In this document: positions 57,375 to 64,000 of the stretch, piece after piece
Position numbering within the stretch: position 1 is the first letter of the stretch
How the letters are laid out: each line of letters starts with the position of its first letter
Assembly (NCBI RefSeq): GCF_002858765.1
Contig: NZ_PJRP01000008.1
Coordinates: 62,001-126,000, forward strand
DNA: 64,000 nt
Direction: 5' to 3'
From: Cupriavidus pauculus
GTDB lineage: Bacteria; Pseudomonadota; Gammaproteobacteria; Burkholderiales; Burkholderiaceae
The notes under the pieces: generated by a model
What the model saw: only the letters and a program-made list of their open reading frames with translations
Databases searched by the model: none
Told to the model about the DNA's origin: nothing
Translations under genes and position numbers: made by a program

Positions 57375-60250
57375 CTTCGCCCCGGGCCGACGACGATGCC
57401 GCCGCGCTGGCACACGCGCTGCGCGAGACCGTCGACGCCGAAGTGCGCTTCGACGCGGGTAGCCGCGCCCTGTATGCCACCGATGCGTCCAACTACCGGC
57501 AGGTACCGATCGGGGTGGTAGTGCCACGCACGGTGCAGGCCGTGATCGATACCGTGGCACTGTGCCGCCGGCACGGGGCGCCGGTGCTGTCCCGCGGCGG
57601 CGGCACCAGCCTGTGCGGGCAGACCTGCAATGCCGCCGTGGTGCTCGATTTCTCGAAGTACCTGAATCGCATCCTGTCTATCGACCCCGAAATGAAGACG
57701 GCCCGCGTGCAGCCCGGCGTGGTGCTGGACCGGCTACGCGAAGCCGCCGAGCGCCATCACCTGACCTTCGCACCGGACCCGGCCACGCATTCGCACAACA
57801 CGCTCGGGGGCATGATCGGCAACAACTCCTGCGGCCCGCATTCGGTGATGGGCGGCGAGACGATCCGCAATGTGATCGAGCTGGACATCCTGACCTACGA
57901 CGGCACGCGGATGACCGTTGGCGCCACCGCGTCGCATGCGTGGGATGCCCTGGCGGCAAGAGACGACCGCATCGGCGACATCTATCGCAAGCTGCGCAGC
58001 CTGCGCGACAAGTACGCGGACGACATCCGCCAGCATATGCCGCGCATCCCGCGCCGCGTGTCGGGCTACAGCCTCGAGGCACTGCTGCCCGAGTACGAGG
58101 GCCAGGTCGCCCATGCGCTGATCGGCACCGAAGGCACCTGCGTGGTCGTGCTGGAAGCCACGCTGCGGCTGGTGGACAGCCCGCGCGCGCGATCGCTGCT
58201 GGCGCTCGGGTATCCGGACGTCTTTCACGCCGCCAACCACGTGATGGCGGTGATGGATGCCGGCCCGATCGCCGTCGAGGGCATGGACGACCGCCTGATC
58301 TCCGACATGAAGGCGCTGCGCATGCACCCGGAGGACGTGGCGCTGCTGCCACCCGGCAATGGCTGGCTGCTGGCCGAATTCGGCGGCGACGACAAGGCAC
58401 AGGCCGACGCCCGCGCCCGGCATCTGATGGATGCGCTCGGCGCCGCCAGCGATCCGCCGTCGATGAAGCTGTTTGACAATCCGGCCGAAGAAAAGCTGAT
58501 CTGGCGCGTGCGCGAGTCCGGGCTGGGCGCCACCGCGCATGTGCCGAACCAGAAGATCACCTGGGAAGGCTGGGAAGACTCGGCCGTGCCGCCCGTACAC
58601 CTGGCCGAATACCTGCGCCGGCTGCGCGCGCTGTTCGACCAGTACGGCTATGGCTGCGCGCTGTACGGCCACTTTGGGCAAGGCTGCGTCCATACGCGGA
58701 TCGACTTCGACCTGGAGACCGCGCAGGGCATCGAGACCTGGCGCCGCTTCCTGCAGGACGCCGCGCATCTGGTAGTCAGCCTGGGCGGCTCGATCTCGGG
58801 CGAGCACGGCGATGGCCAGTCGAAGGCCGACCTGCTGCCGATCATGTACCCGGAACGGATCATGCGCGCCTTCGGCGAGTTCAAGCAGGTCTGGGACCCG
58901 CTGAACCGCATGAATCCGGGCAAGGTGGTCAACCCGTACCACGTCGACCAGAACCTGCGTATCGGCACGGCATACAACCCGCCGGAGCAGCCGGTTCATT
59001 TTCACTACACCAAGGACAACGGCAGCTTTCCGCGCGCCATGCTGCGCTGCGTAGGCGTAGGCGAGTGCCGCAAGAACAACGGCGTGATGTGCCCCAGCTA
59101 CATGGCCACCGGCGAGGAGCTGCACTCCACGCGCGGGCGGGCGCGCATGCTGTTCGAGATGCTCAAGGGCGAGGTGGTGCAAGACGGCTGGCGCTCCGAG
59201 GCCGTGCACAATGCGCTGGATCTCTGCCTGTCATGCAAGGGCTGCAAGGGCGAATGCCCCGTCAACGTCGACATGGCGACCTATCGGGCGGAGTTCATGG
59301 CGCACTACTACGCGCACCGGCGCCGGCCGCGCGAAGCCTACGCGTTCGGGCTGATCGACCGCTGGGCGCGCGTGGGCAGTGCCGCACCCGGCGTGGTCAA
59401 CGTGCTCACCCATGCGCCATTGTTCGCGCAGGCGGCCCATCTGCTGGCCAATGTGGCCGCCGACCGCGAGATTCCGCGATTCGCCGCGCAATCGTTCCGG
59501 GCCTGGTTTGCGCGCCGGCCGCCCCACCCCGCCCGTGGCCGGCGCGTGATCCTGTGGCCGGACACGTTCACCAATGCGTTCGAGCCGGACATTGCACGCA
59601 GCGCGGTGGCGGTGCTGGAAGCCACCGGCCACGACGTGCATCTTCCGATTCGCCCGCTATGCTGCGGCCGGCCGCTCTACGAATACGGCATGCTGGACCG
59701 GGCGCGCGCCTACCTGCGGCAGGTGCTGGAAACCATGGCCGACGACATCCGCCGTGGCACGCCGGTCATCGTGCTGGAACCGGCCTGCCTGTCCGTCTTT
59801 CACGAGGAGATGGGCGAACTGCTGGGCGGCGACGAGCAGGCGATGCGGCTGCGGCAGCAGTCGTTCCTGTTGCCCGATTTCCTGTGCGACGGCCGGGCGC
59901 TGCAGGGTGTGCCGCCGTTGTCGGGCCAAGCGCTGGTGCACCCCCACTGCCATCATCGCTCGGTCTTGAAGACGATCGGCGAGGAACAGGCGCTCCACGC
60001 GCTGGGCCTGCAGTATCGCGTGCTCGACTCGGGCTGCTGCGGCATGGCCGGATCGTTCGGCTTCCTGCCGGACAAGCAGGCGGTGGCGGATGCCTGCGCA
60101 CAGCGCACGCTGATTCCGGCCATCAAGGCTCGTCAGGCCCAGGCGATGGTGGTGGCCGACGGCTTCAGCTGTCGGCAGCAGATCCGCCATCACGCGGATA
60201 TGGTGCCGCTGCACATCGCGGAGGTACTGGCTCGGGCGCTGGGTTGCTGA
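57356..60250 (+). CDS. FAD/Fe-S 2-hydroxyacid dehydrogenase, YdiJ (D-2-hydroxyglutarate dehydrogenase)-like
   Basis: 964 aa fused flavoprotein. An N-terminal FAD_binding_4 domain (about 40-280, LSRGGGTSLCGQTCNAAVVL and THSHNTLGGMIGNNSCGPHS) and FAD-oxidase C domain (to about 530, HFGQGCVHTRIDFD and SGEHGDGQSKADLL) are followed by Fe-S motifs at about 565-582 and C624-C634 (CLSCKGCKGECP) and CCG domains (PLCCGRPLYEYG, DSGCCGMAGSFG). Such YdiJ/Dld-II-like enzymes oxidise D-2-hydroxyglutarate, D-lactate or malate-like acids and pass electrons to quinone or a cytochrome. The ATG at 57356 follows AAGGAAGAGGA. It overlaps the dehydratase gene. Confidence 0.9.
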   Translation: MSLGFIASPRADDDAAALAHALRETVDAEVRFDAGSRALYATDASNYRQVPIGVVVPRTVQAVIDTVALCRRHGAPVLSRGGGTSLCGQTCNAAVVLDFSKYLNRILSIDPEMKTARVQPGVVLDRLREAAERHHLTFAPDPATHSHNTLGGMIGNNSCGPHSVMGGETIRNVIELDILTYDGTRMTVGATASHAWDALAARDDRIGDIYRKLRSLRDKYADDIRQHMPRIPRRVSGYSLEALLPEYEGQVAHALIGTEGTCVVVLEATLRLVDSPRARSLLALGYPDVFHAANHVMAVMDAGPIAVEGMDDRLISDMKALRMHPEDVALLPPGNGWLLAEFGGDDKAQADARARHLMDALGAASDPPSMKLFDNPAEEKLIWRVRESGLGATAHVPNQKITWEGWEDSAVPPVHLAEYLRRLRALFDQYGYGCALYGHFGQGCVHTRIDFDLETAQGIETWRRFLQDAAHLVVSLGGSISGEHGDGQSKADLLPIMYPERIMRAFGEFKQVWDPLNRMNPGKVVNPYHVDQNLRIGTAYNPPEQPVHFHYTKDNGSFPRAMLRCVGVGECRKNNGVMCPSYMATGEELHSTRGRARMLFEMLKGEVVQDGWRSEAVHNALDLCLSCKGCKGECPVNVDMATYRAEFMAHYYAHRRRPREAYAFGLIDRWARVGSAAPGVVNVLTHAPLFAQAAHLLANVAADREIPRFAAQSFRAWFARRPPHPARGRRVILWPDTFTNAFEPDIARSAVAVLEATGHDVHLPIRPLCCGRPLYEYGMLDRARAYLRQVLETMADDIRRGTPVIVLEPACLSVFHEEMGELLGGDEQAMRLRQQSFLLPDFLCDGRALQGVPPLSGQALVHPHCHHRSVLKTIGEEQALHALGLQYRVLDSGCCGMAGSFGFLPDKQAVADACAQRTLIPAIKARQAQAMVVADGFSCRQQIRHHADMVPLHIAEVLARALGC

Positions 60251-60283
60251 CGCACGCCGACTGGCCCGCGCTCGCCCTGTGTA

Positions 60284-61747
60284 TCACGACCACCCGCCGC
60301 CCAGGGCCCGGAACGCCGACACGGCTGCGCGGGCGTTGTCGGCGCGCACCTTGGCTTGCTGGTCGCGCGCTGCCAGCAGTTGGCGATCCTCGTCCAGCAC
60401 CTCGAACAGGCTGACCGCGCCACCCTTGTAGGCGTCCTCGGACGCATTGCGGGCGCGCTCATGGGCGCCGACCTCCTTGTCCAGTTCCAGGCGCTGGGCA
60501 TCGAGTTGCGTTAGCGATATCAGCGCATTCTCGACGTCCGCCGTGGCCTGCAGCATCGCCTGGCGATAGTTGGCCAGCGCCTCGGCGTGGGCGCCATTTG
60601 CGCCGGCCACCTCGGCATCGACGCGCCCGAAGTCGAACAGGCGCCAGCGCAGCCCCGCCGTGGCGGCCGGCTGAAACGCCTGCGCCGTGAACAGCTTGCT
60701 GGCGGACAGGCTCTCGAACCCCAGCAGCGCCGACAGCGACACCTTCGGGTAGTACTCGGCGGTGGCCACGCCGATGCGCGCGTTCGATGCGGCCAGGCGA
60801 CGCTCGGCCGCGATCACGTCGGGGCGGCGCTGCAGCAGATTGGCCGGCCCCTGCGCCAGCGCCACCTGTGGCACGGTCAAGGCGCTCTGCGAATCGCGCA
60901 GTTCCGCTGCGTAGGTGCCCGGCTGCGCGCCCATCAGTACGTCAAGCCGGTTCAACTGCGTTTCCAGTTCGATGCGCAGCGGCGGAATCGTGACCCGTGT
61001 CTGGGCCAGTTGCGCCTCGGCCTGCGCCTGCTCGCGCTCGGCGCCGATGCCATCGGCCAGCCGCAGCCGCACCAGATCCAGCAGACGCTGATTGGTCGTG
61101 ACCTGCTGCTCGGCGATGGCGATGCGGCTCTGCGCGGCCCGTACGCGGAAATAGGCATCGGCCGCCTCGGCGGCTACCAGGATGCGCACGCCCAGGTGGT
61201 TCGCTTCGGCCGCCTGCAGTTCGGCGTTGGCCGCTTCGGCGCCGCGCCGCAGGCCGCCGGCAAGGTCGATTTCCCAGGTGGCGGCCGCGCCCACCGCATA
61301 CAGCGTCTGCCCGCGCGTGTAGCCCGGGAACTTGCTGCCGATCTTGCCCAGCGGGCTTTCCAGTGACTGGCGCTGCTTGCTGACATCGCCATAGGCACTG
61401 CCCTGCGGCAGCAGTTCGGCTCCGGAAAAGCTGGCGGCCGCGCGGGCCTGCTCCACGCGGGCGACGGACGCCGCCATGTCCAGGTTCTGGTCCAGCACGC
61501 GCTGGACGATGGTGGTCAGCACCGGATCGTTGAAGCCGTTCCACCAGGTGTCCAGCGACACCGGCTGCCGCGTGTCGTTGACGGGTGCCACTTCCGCCGC
61601 ATGCTGGTACGCCTGCGGCGTGTCCACCGCCGGTTCGCGATAGTCGGGCCCGACTGCCGCGCAAGCCGCCAGCCCGAACATCACCGCAACCGATGCCGCC
61701 AGCGTCGCCGTCCGCTGCATCCGCCCGCCTTGTGCCTGTCTTGTCAT
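60284..61747 (-). CDS. NodT/OprM-family outer-membrane efflux lipoprotein
   Basis: 487 aa lipoprotein: lipobox GLAAC (C29) after a short signal. It has two OEP repeats of the TolC fold with long helices (ATAGLRWRLFDFGRVDAEVA, NLLQRRPDVIAAERRLAASN) and the ALGGGW end typical of NodT proteins. It forms the outer-membrane exit duct for RND or MFS pumps. The ATG at 61747 has AGGA eight bases upstream. It is divergent from the HxlR regulator and the EmrAB-like genes, so it is the likely third component of that pump. It converges on the hydroxyacid dehydrogenase gene. Confidence 0.93.
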   Translation of the reverse strand: MTRQAQGGRMQRTATLAASVAVMFGLAACAAVGPDYREPAVDTPQAYQHAAEVAPVNDTRQPVSLDTWWNGFNDPVLTTIVQRVLDQNLDMAASVARVEQARAAASFSGAELLPQGSAYGDVSKQRQSLESPLGKIGSKFPGYTRGQTLYAVGAAATWEIDLAGGLRRGAEAANAELQAAEANHLGVRILVAAEAADAYFRVRAAQSRIAIAEQQVTTNQRLLDLVRLRLADGIGAEREQAQAEAQLAQTRVTIPPLRIELETQLNRLDVLMGAQPGTYAAELRDSQSALTVPQVALAQGPANLLQRRPDVIAAERRLAASNARIGVATAEYYPKVSLSALLGFESLSASKLFTAQAFQPAATAGLRWRLFDFGRVDAEVAGANGAHAEALANYRQAMLQATADVENALISLTQLDAQRLELDKEVGAHERARNASEDAYKGGAVSLFEVLDEDRQLLAARDQQAKVRADNARAAVSAFRALGGGWS

Positions 61748-61769
61748 CTCGCATTCCTTTCCATGGCAT

Positions 61770-61823
61770 TCGTGCAAATTTAACTTGCACGATGATAGTT
61801 ACTAGCCTAGACTAACTTTCATC
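61770..61823. promoter_or_regulatory. two palindromes in the efflux divergent promoter
   Basis: TCGTGCAA (61770-61777), seven bases, TTGCACGA (61785-61792) is a perfect eight-base inverted repeat. GATGATAGTTA (61791-61801) and TAACTTTCATC (61813-61823) are 11-base arms differing at one position with 11 bases between. Both lie in the 111-base gap between the NodT lipoprotein and HxlR genes and are strong candidates for HxlR-type operators controlling both directions. Confidence 0.6.
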
Positions 61824-61858
61824 TTGATAGCAACTTGTTTTTTCGGAAGGTGACGACG

Positions 61859-62455
61859 ATGCAGAGAAAGTCACACAAGGAATCGGCCTGCCCCACCGCC
61901 CGCGCGGTAGAGCGGGTGGGCGACACGTGGTCGGTATTGATCCTGCGCGAGGCGTTCTATGGCGCCACCCGTTTCGACGACTTCCAGAAGCGCCTAGGCA
62001 TCGCGCCCAACATGCTCACGCGGCGGCTGACCAAACTGGTGGATGAAGGCCTGCTGGCCCGCCGCCCCTACAGTGCCCACCCGCCGCGTGACGACTACGT
62101 CCTGACCGCCCGTGGCCGCGACTTCCGGCCCGTGCTGCTGATGCTGATGGACTGGGGCACGCGCCACTTCGCGGACCAGGCCGACACCGTGCAGCTGGTG
62201 GAGCGCCAGACCGGCCGCGCCGTGCGCATTGCGCTGGTGGACGCCGACACGGGCCAGCGCATCACCGAAACCGATCACTACATCGCCCCCGGTCCTGCGG
62301 CCAGCCCGGCACTGCGGGCGCGCCTGGAGCGTTCGGCCACGGCGCAGGCACAGGCCATCCCGGCCGCCCCCCCGGCCGATGTCCCGGCCGATCCCATCGA
62401 CACCTCCCCTCTCGCGCCTGCCACAGGCGTTCTCTCAGTACGGAGCCTTTCATGA
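61859..62455 (+). CDS. HxlR-family transcriptional regulator
   Basis: 198 aa. The HxlR winged helix lies at about residues 9-110: ESACPTARAVERVGDTWSVL with the early Cys (C12), then RFDDFQKRLGIAPNMLTRRL and GRDFRPVLLMLMDWGTRHF. A conserved Cys at this place makes some HxlR proteins redox or electrophile sensors. The extra C-terminal 90 residues (NHxlR-C-like, with ETDHYIAPGP) are longer than in short members. It stands before the EmrA-like gene (ATGA overlap) and divergent from the OM lipoprotein gene, so it is presumably the local repressor of the pump. The start at 61859 has GGAAGG upstream. Confidence 0.92.
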   Translation: MQRKSHKESACPTARAVERVGDTWSVLILREAFYGATRFDDFQKRLGIAPNMLTRRLTKLVDEGLLARRPYSAHPPRDDYVLTARGRDFRPVLLMLMDWGTRHFADQADTVQLVERQTGRAVRIALVDADTGQRITETDHYIAPGPAASPALRARLERSATAQAQAIPAAPPADVPADPIDTSPLAPATGVLSVRSLS

Positions 62456-63606
62456 CTAGCAGCACCACAACCGCCAATCGCGCGCCCGCCGACGCCACTC
62501 CGACCAAGGCCCGGCCCGGCAGGAAGGCCCTGCTGATCCGCACCGGCGGCGCGCTGATTGCGCTGGTTGCCGCCGGCTACGGCTACCACTGGTGGACCGA
62601 TGCCCGCTTTGTGCAGGAGACCGACGACGCCTATGTGGGTGGCGACGTGACGCTGATCGCGGCCAAGGTGCCCGGCTATCTGACCGAAGTGCTGGTGACC
62701 GACAACCAGGCCGTGCACGCGGGCGACCTGCTGGCGCGCATCGACAACCGCGACTACCAGGCCGCAGTGGCCAAGGCCGAAGGCGCCGTCGCATCCGAGC
62801 AGGCCCTGATCGCCAATCTCGACGCCCGCGCCAAGCTGCAGGACGCCGTGATCGCCGAAGCCCGCGCCAACGTGGCCGCCACCGACGCGGAAACCGTGCG
62901 CGCCCGCGATGACCAGGCGCGCTATGCAAGCCTGGTGGCCAAGTCGGCAGTGTCGATCCAGAGTTCACAGAAGGCCGATGCCGATTTCAAGCAGTCGGTT
63001 GCCAACGGCCAGAAGGCGAAGGCCAGCGTCGAGGCGGCCCGGCGGCAACTCGACGTCATCGCCACGCAGCGGCAGCAGGCCGAGGCGGCGCTGGCGCAGG
63101 CCATTGCCGAACGCGACCTGGCGCGCCTGAACCTGGGCTACACGGAACTGCGCGCGCCGGTGGACGGCACGGTGGGTAACCGCCGTGCGCGCGTGGGCGC
63201 CTATGCGCCAAGCGGCGGCCAGTTGCTGTCGATCGTGCCCGCGCGGGGCCTGTGGGTCGATGCCAATTTCAAGGAGGGCCAGCTGGCCCACATGAAGCCC
63301 GGGATGCGCGCCACCATCGTGGCCGACGTGATGCCCGGCAAGGTGTTCCATGGCCGTCTGGAAAGCCTGGCCCCCGCCACGGGCGCCCAGTTCAGCGTAC
63401 TGCCGCCTGAAAACGCCACCGGCAATTTCACCAAGATCGTGCAGCGCGTGCCGGTGCGCATCGTGCTGGACGATGCCGACGCACGACTCGGCCTGCTGCG
63501 CCCCGGCCTTTCGGTGGTCGCCGAGATCGATACCCATGCAGAGCCGGCGCAGGCCCCTGCGCAAGCCCACGATCCGCAGCAGGACCACGCACCGAGCCAG
63601 TCATGA
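62452..63606 (+). CDS. EmrA/HlyD-family membrane fusion protein
   Basis: 384 aa adaptor: one N-terminal helix (about 26-45, GGALIALVAAGYGYHWWTDA region), biotinyl-lipoyl segment (TDDAYVGGDVTLIAAKVPGY), a long coiled coil of repeats (EAALAQAIAERDLARLNLGY) and the beta-barrel end (DANFKEGQLAHMKPGMRATI). It bridges the inner-membrane pump EmrB and the outer-membrane NodT lipoprotein. Coupled by ATGA overlaps with hxlR and emrB. Confidence 0.94.
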   Translation: MTSSTTTANRAPADATPTKARPGRKALLIRTGGALIALVAAGYGYHWWTDARFVQETDDAYVGGDVTLIAAKVPGYLTEVLVTDNQAVHAGDLLARIDNRDYQAAVAKAEGAVASEQALIANLDARAKLQDAVIAEARANVAATDAETVRARDDQARYASLVAKSAVSIQSSQKADADFKQSVANGQKAKASVEAARRQLDVIATQRQQAEAALAQAIAERDLARLNLGYTELRAPVDGTVGNRRARVGAYAPSGGQLLSIVPARGLWVDANFKEGQLAHMKPGMRATIVADVMPGKVFHGRLESLAPATGAQFSVLPPENATGNFTKIVQRVPVRIVLDDADARLGLLRPGLSVVAEIDTHAEPAQAPAQAHDPQQDHAPSQS

Positions 63607-64000
63607 ATTCAGCCGTTTCCTCCAGCCCGGTGGCGCCTGCCGCAAACGCATCCGCCTCGTCCGGGCAAGTCGCGCCCCCCGCACTGCCGTCGCCGGCCGA
63701 CCTGCCCATGGCCACCCGGGTGCTGGCCTTCGGCACGATGTGCGTGGGCATGTTCATCGCGCTGCTCGACATCCAGATCGTCGCGGCGTCGTTGCGCGAC
63801 ATCGGCGGCGGCCTGTCCGCGGGCACCGACGAGACGGTCTGGGTGCAGACCGCCTACCTGATCGCGGAGATCATCGTCATTCCGCTGTCCGGATGGTTGT
63901 CGCGCGTGATGTCCACGCGCTGGCTGTTTGCCGCGTCGGCCGCAGGCTTCACGTTGACCAGCCTGCTCTGCGGCATCGCCTGGAACATCCAGAGCATGAT
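63603..64000 (+). CDS. EmrB/QacA-family MFS drug pump (partial, cut by window end)
   Basis: The first 132 codons only. After a 35-residue Ala/Pro/Ser-rich lead come two or three of the helices of a 14-helix DHA2 proton antiporter: TRVLAFGTMCVGMFIALLDI with IQIVAAS (helix 1 with the LDxxIV-like start motif), TVWVQTAYLIAEIIVIPLSG and VMSTRWLFAASAAGFTLTSL. The start at 63603 overlaps the emrA stop (ATGA). It exports hydrophobic toxic compounds together with EmrA and the NodT lipoprotein. Confidence 0.93.
   Translation, partial: MNSAVSSSPVAPAANASASSGQVAPPALPSPADLPMATRVLAFGTMCVGMFIALLDIQIVAASLRDIGGGLSAGTDETVWVQTAYLIAEIIVIPLSGWLSRVMSTRWLFAASAAGFTLTSLLCGIAWNIQSM

Overview
The window is high-GC DNA of the beta-proteobacterial family Burkholderiaceae, most like Cupriavidus or a close relative. 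The evidence is inference from gene content: four complete Bug-type (TctC) solute-binding proteins, each next to organic-acid enzymes, many LysR regulators, an ACC deaminase with its Lrp-type regulator, and a generally high third-position GC. The large share of accessory metabolism would fit a second replicon, but this cannot be proved from 64 kb. No rRNA, tRNA, CRISPR array or intact insertion sequence was seen.

Layout. (1) 1-3.9 kb: start of an exported protein, then an RraA-type aldolase, a D-2-hydroxyacid dehydrogenase and a Bug receptor divergent from a LysR gene. (2) 4-10.5 kb: PAS protein, D-tartrate dehydratase with divergent LysR, Bug receptor divergent from an IlvD/Edd sugar-acid dehydratase, and a GntR regulator. 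(3) 10.5-16.3 kb: Bug receptor with a threonine-synthase-like PLP enzyme and divergent LysR; acdS with divergent acdR; a second GntR regulator. (4) 16.3-23.9 kb: a patchy region with a possible small RNA, small conserved-looking proteins, a chemoreceptor, a truncated acetyltransferase, a patatin lipoprotein and a gene-poor stretch. (5) 23.9-29.8 kb: dbpA, an SDR remnant, an exported metallo-beta-lactamase-fold protein, a quinone oxidoreductase, LysR, a second small-RNA candidate and a DyP peroxidase. (6) 30-35.1 kb: an unassigned catabolic cluster (HpcH/HpaI aldolase, HisD-like dehydrogenase, SDR, Bug receptor) with a divergent LysR. (7) 35.2-42.3 kb: HiPIP, GFA protein, DMT exporter and LysR, an STN-type TonB receptor with a secreted partner, an isochorismatase-fold protein lacking catalytic residues, and a VOC protein.

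(8) 42.6-54.3 kb is the central feature: a tightly overlapping 12-gene operon for alternative complex III (ActABCDEF), a small membrane protein, a SCO copper chaperone and a caa3-type (A2) cytochrome c oxidase. Together these form a complete quinol-to-oxygen chain without a bc1 complex. (9) 54.5-60.25 kb: three overlapping genes, a PoxB-like thiamine-diphosphate enzyme, an enolase-superfamily dehydratase or racemase and a fused FAD/Fe-S 2-hydroxyacid dehydrogenase. They could deliver electrons from an organic acid to the quinone pool next to the terminal oxidase; this link is inference. (10) 60.3-64 kb: a NodT-type outer-membrane lipoprotein divergent from an HxlR regulator, EmrA-like adaptor and EmrB-like pump (cut by the window end), a tripartite efflux system with two clear palindromes in the shared promoter.
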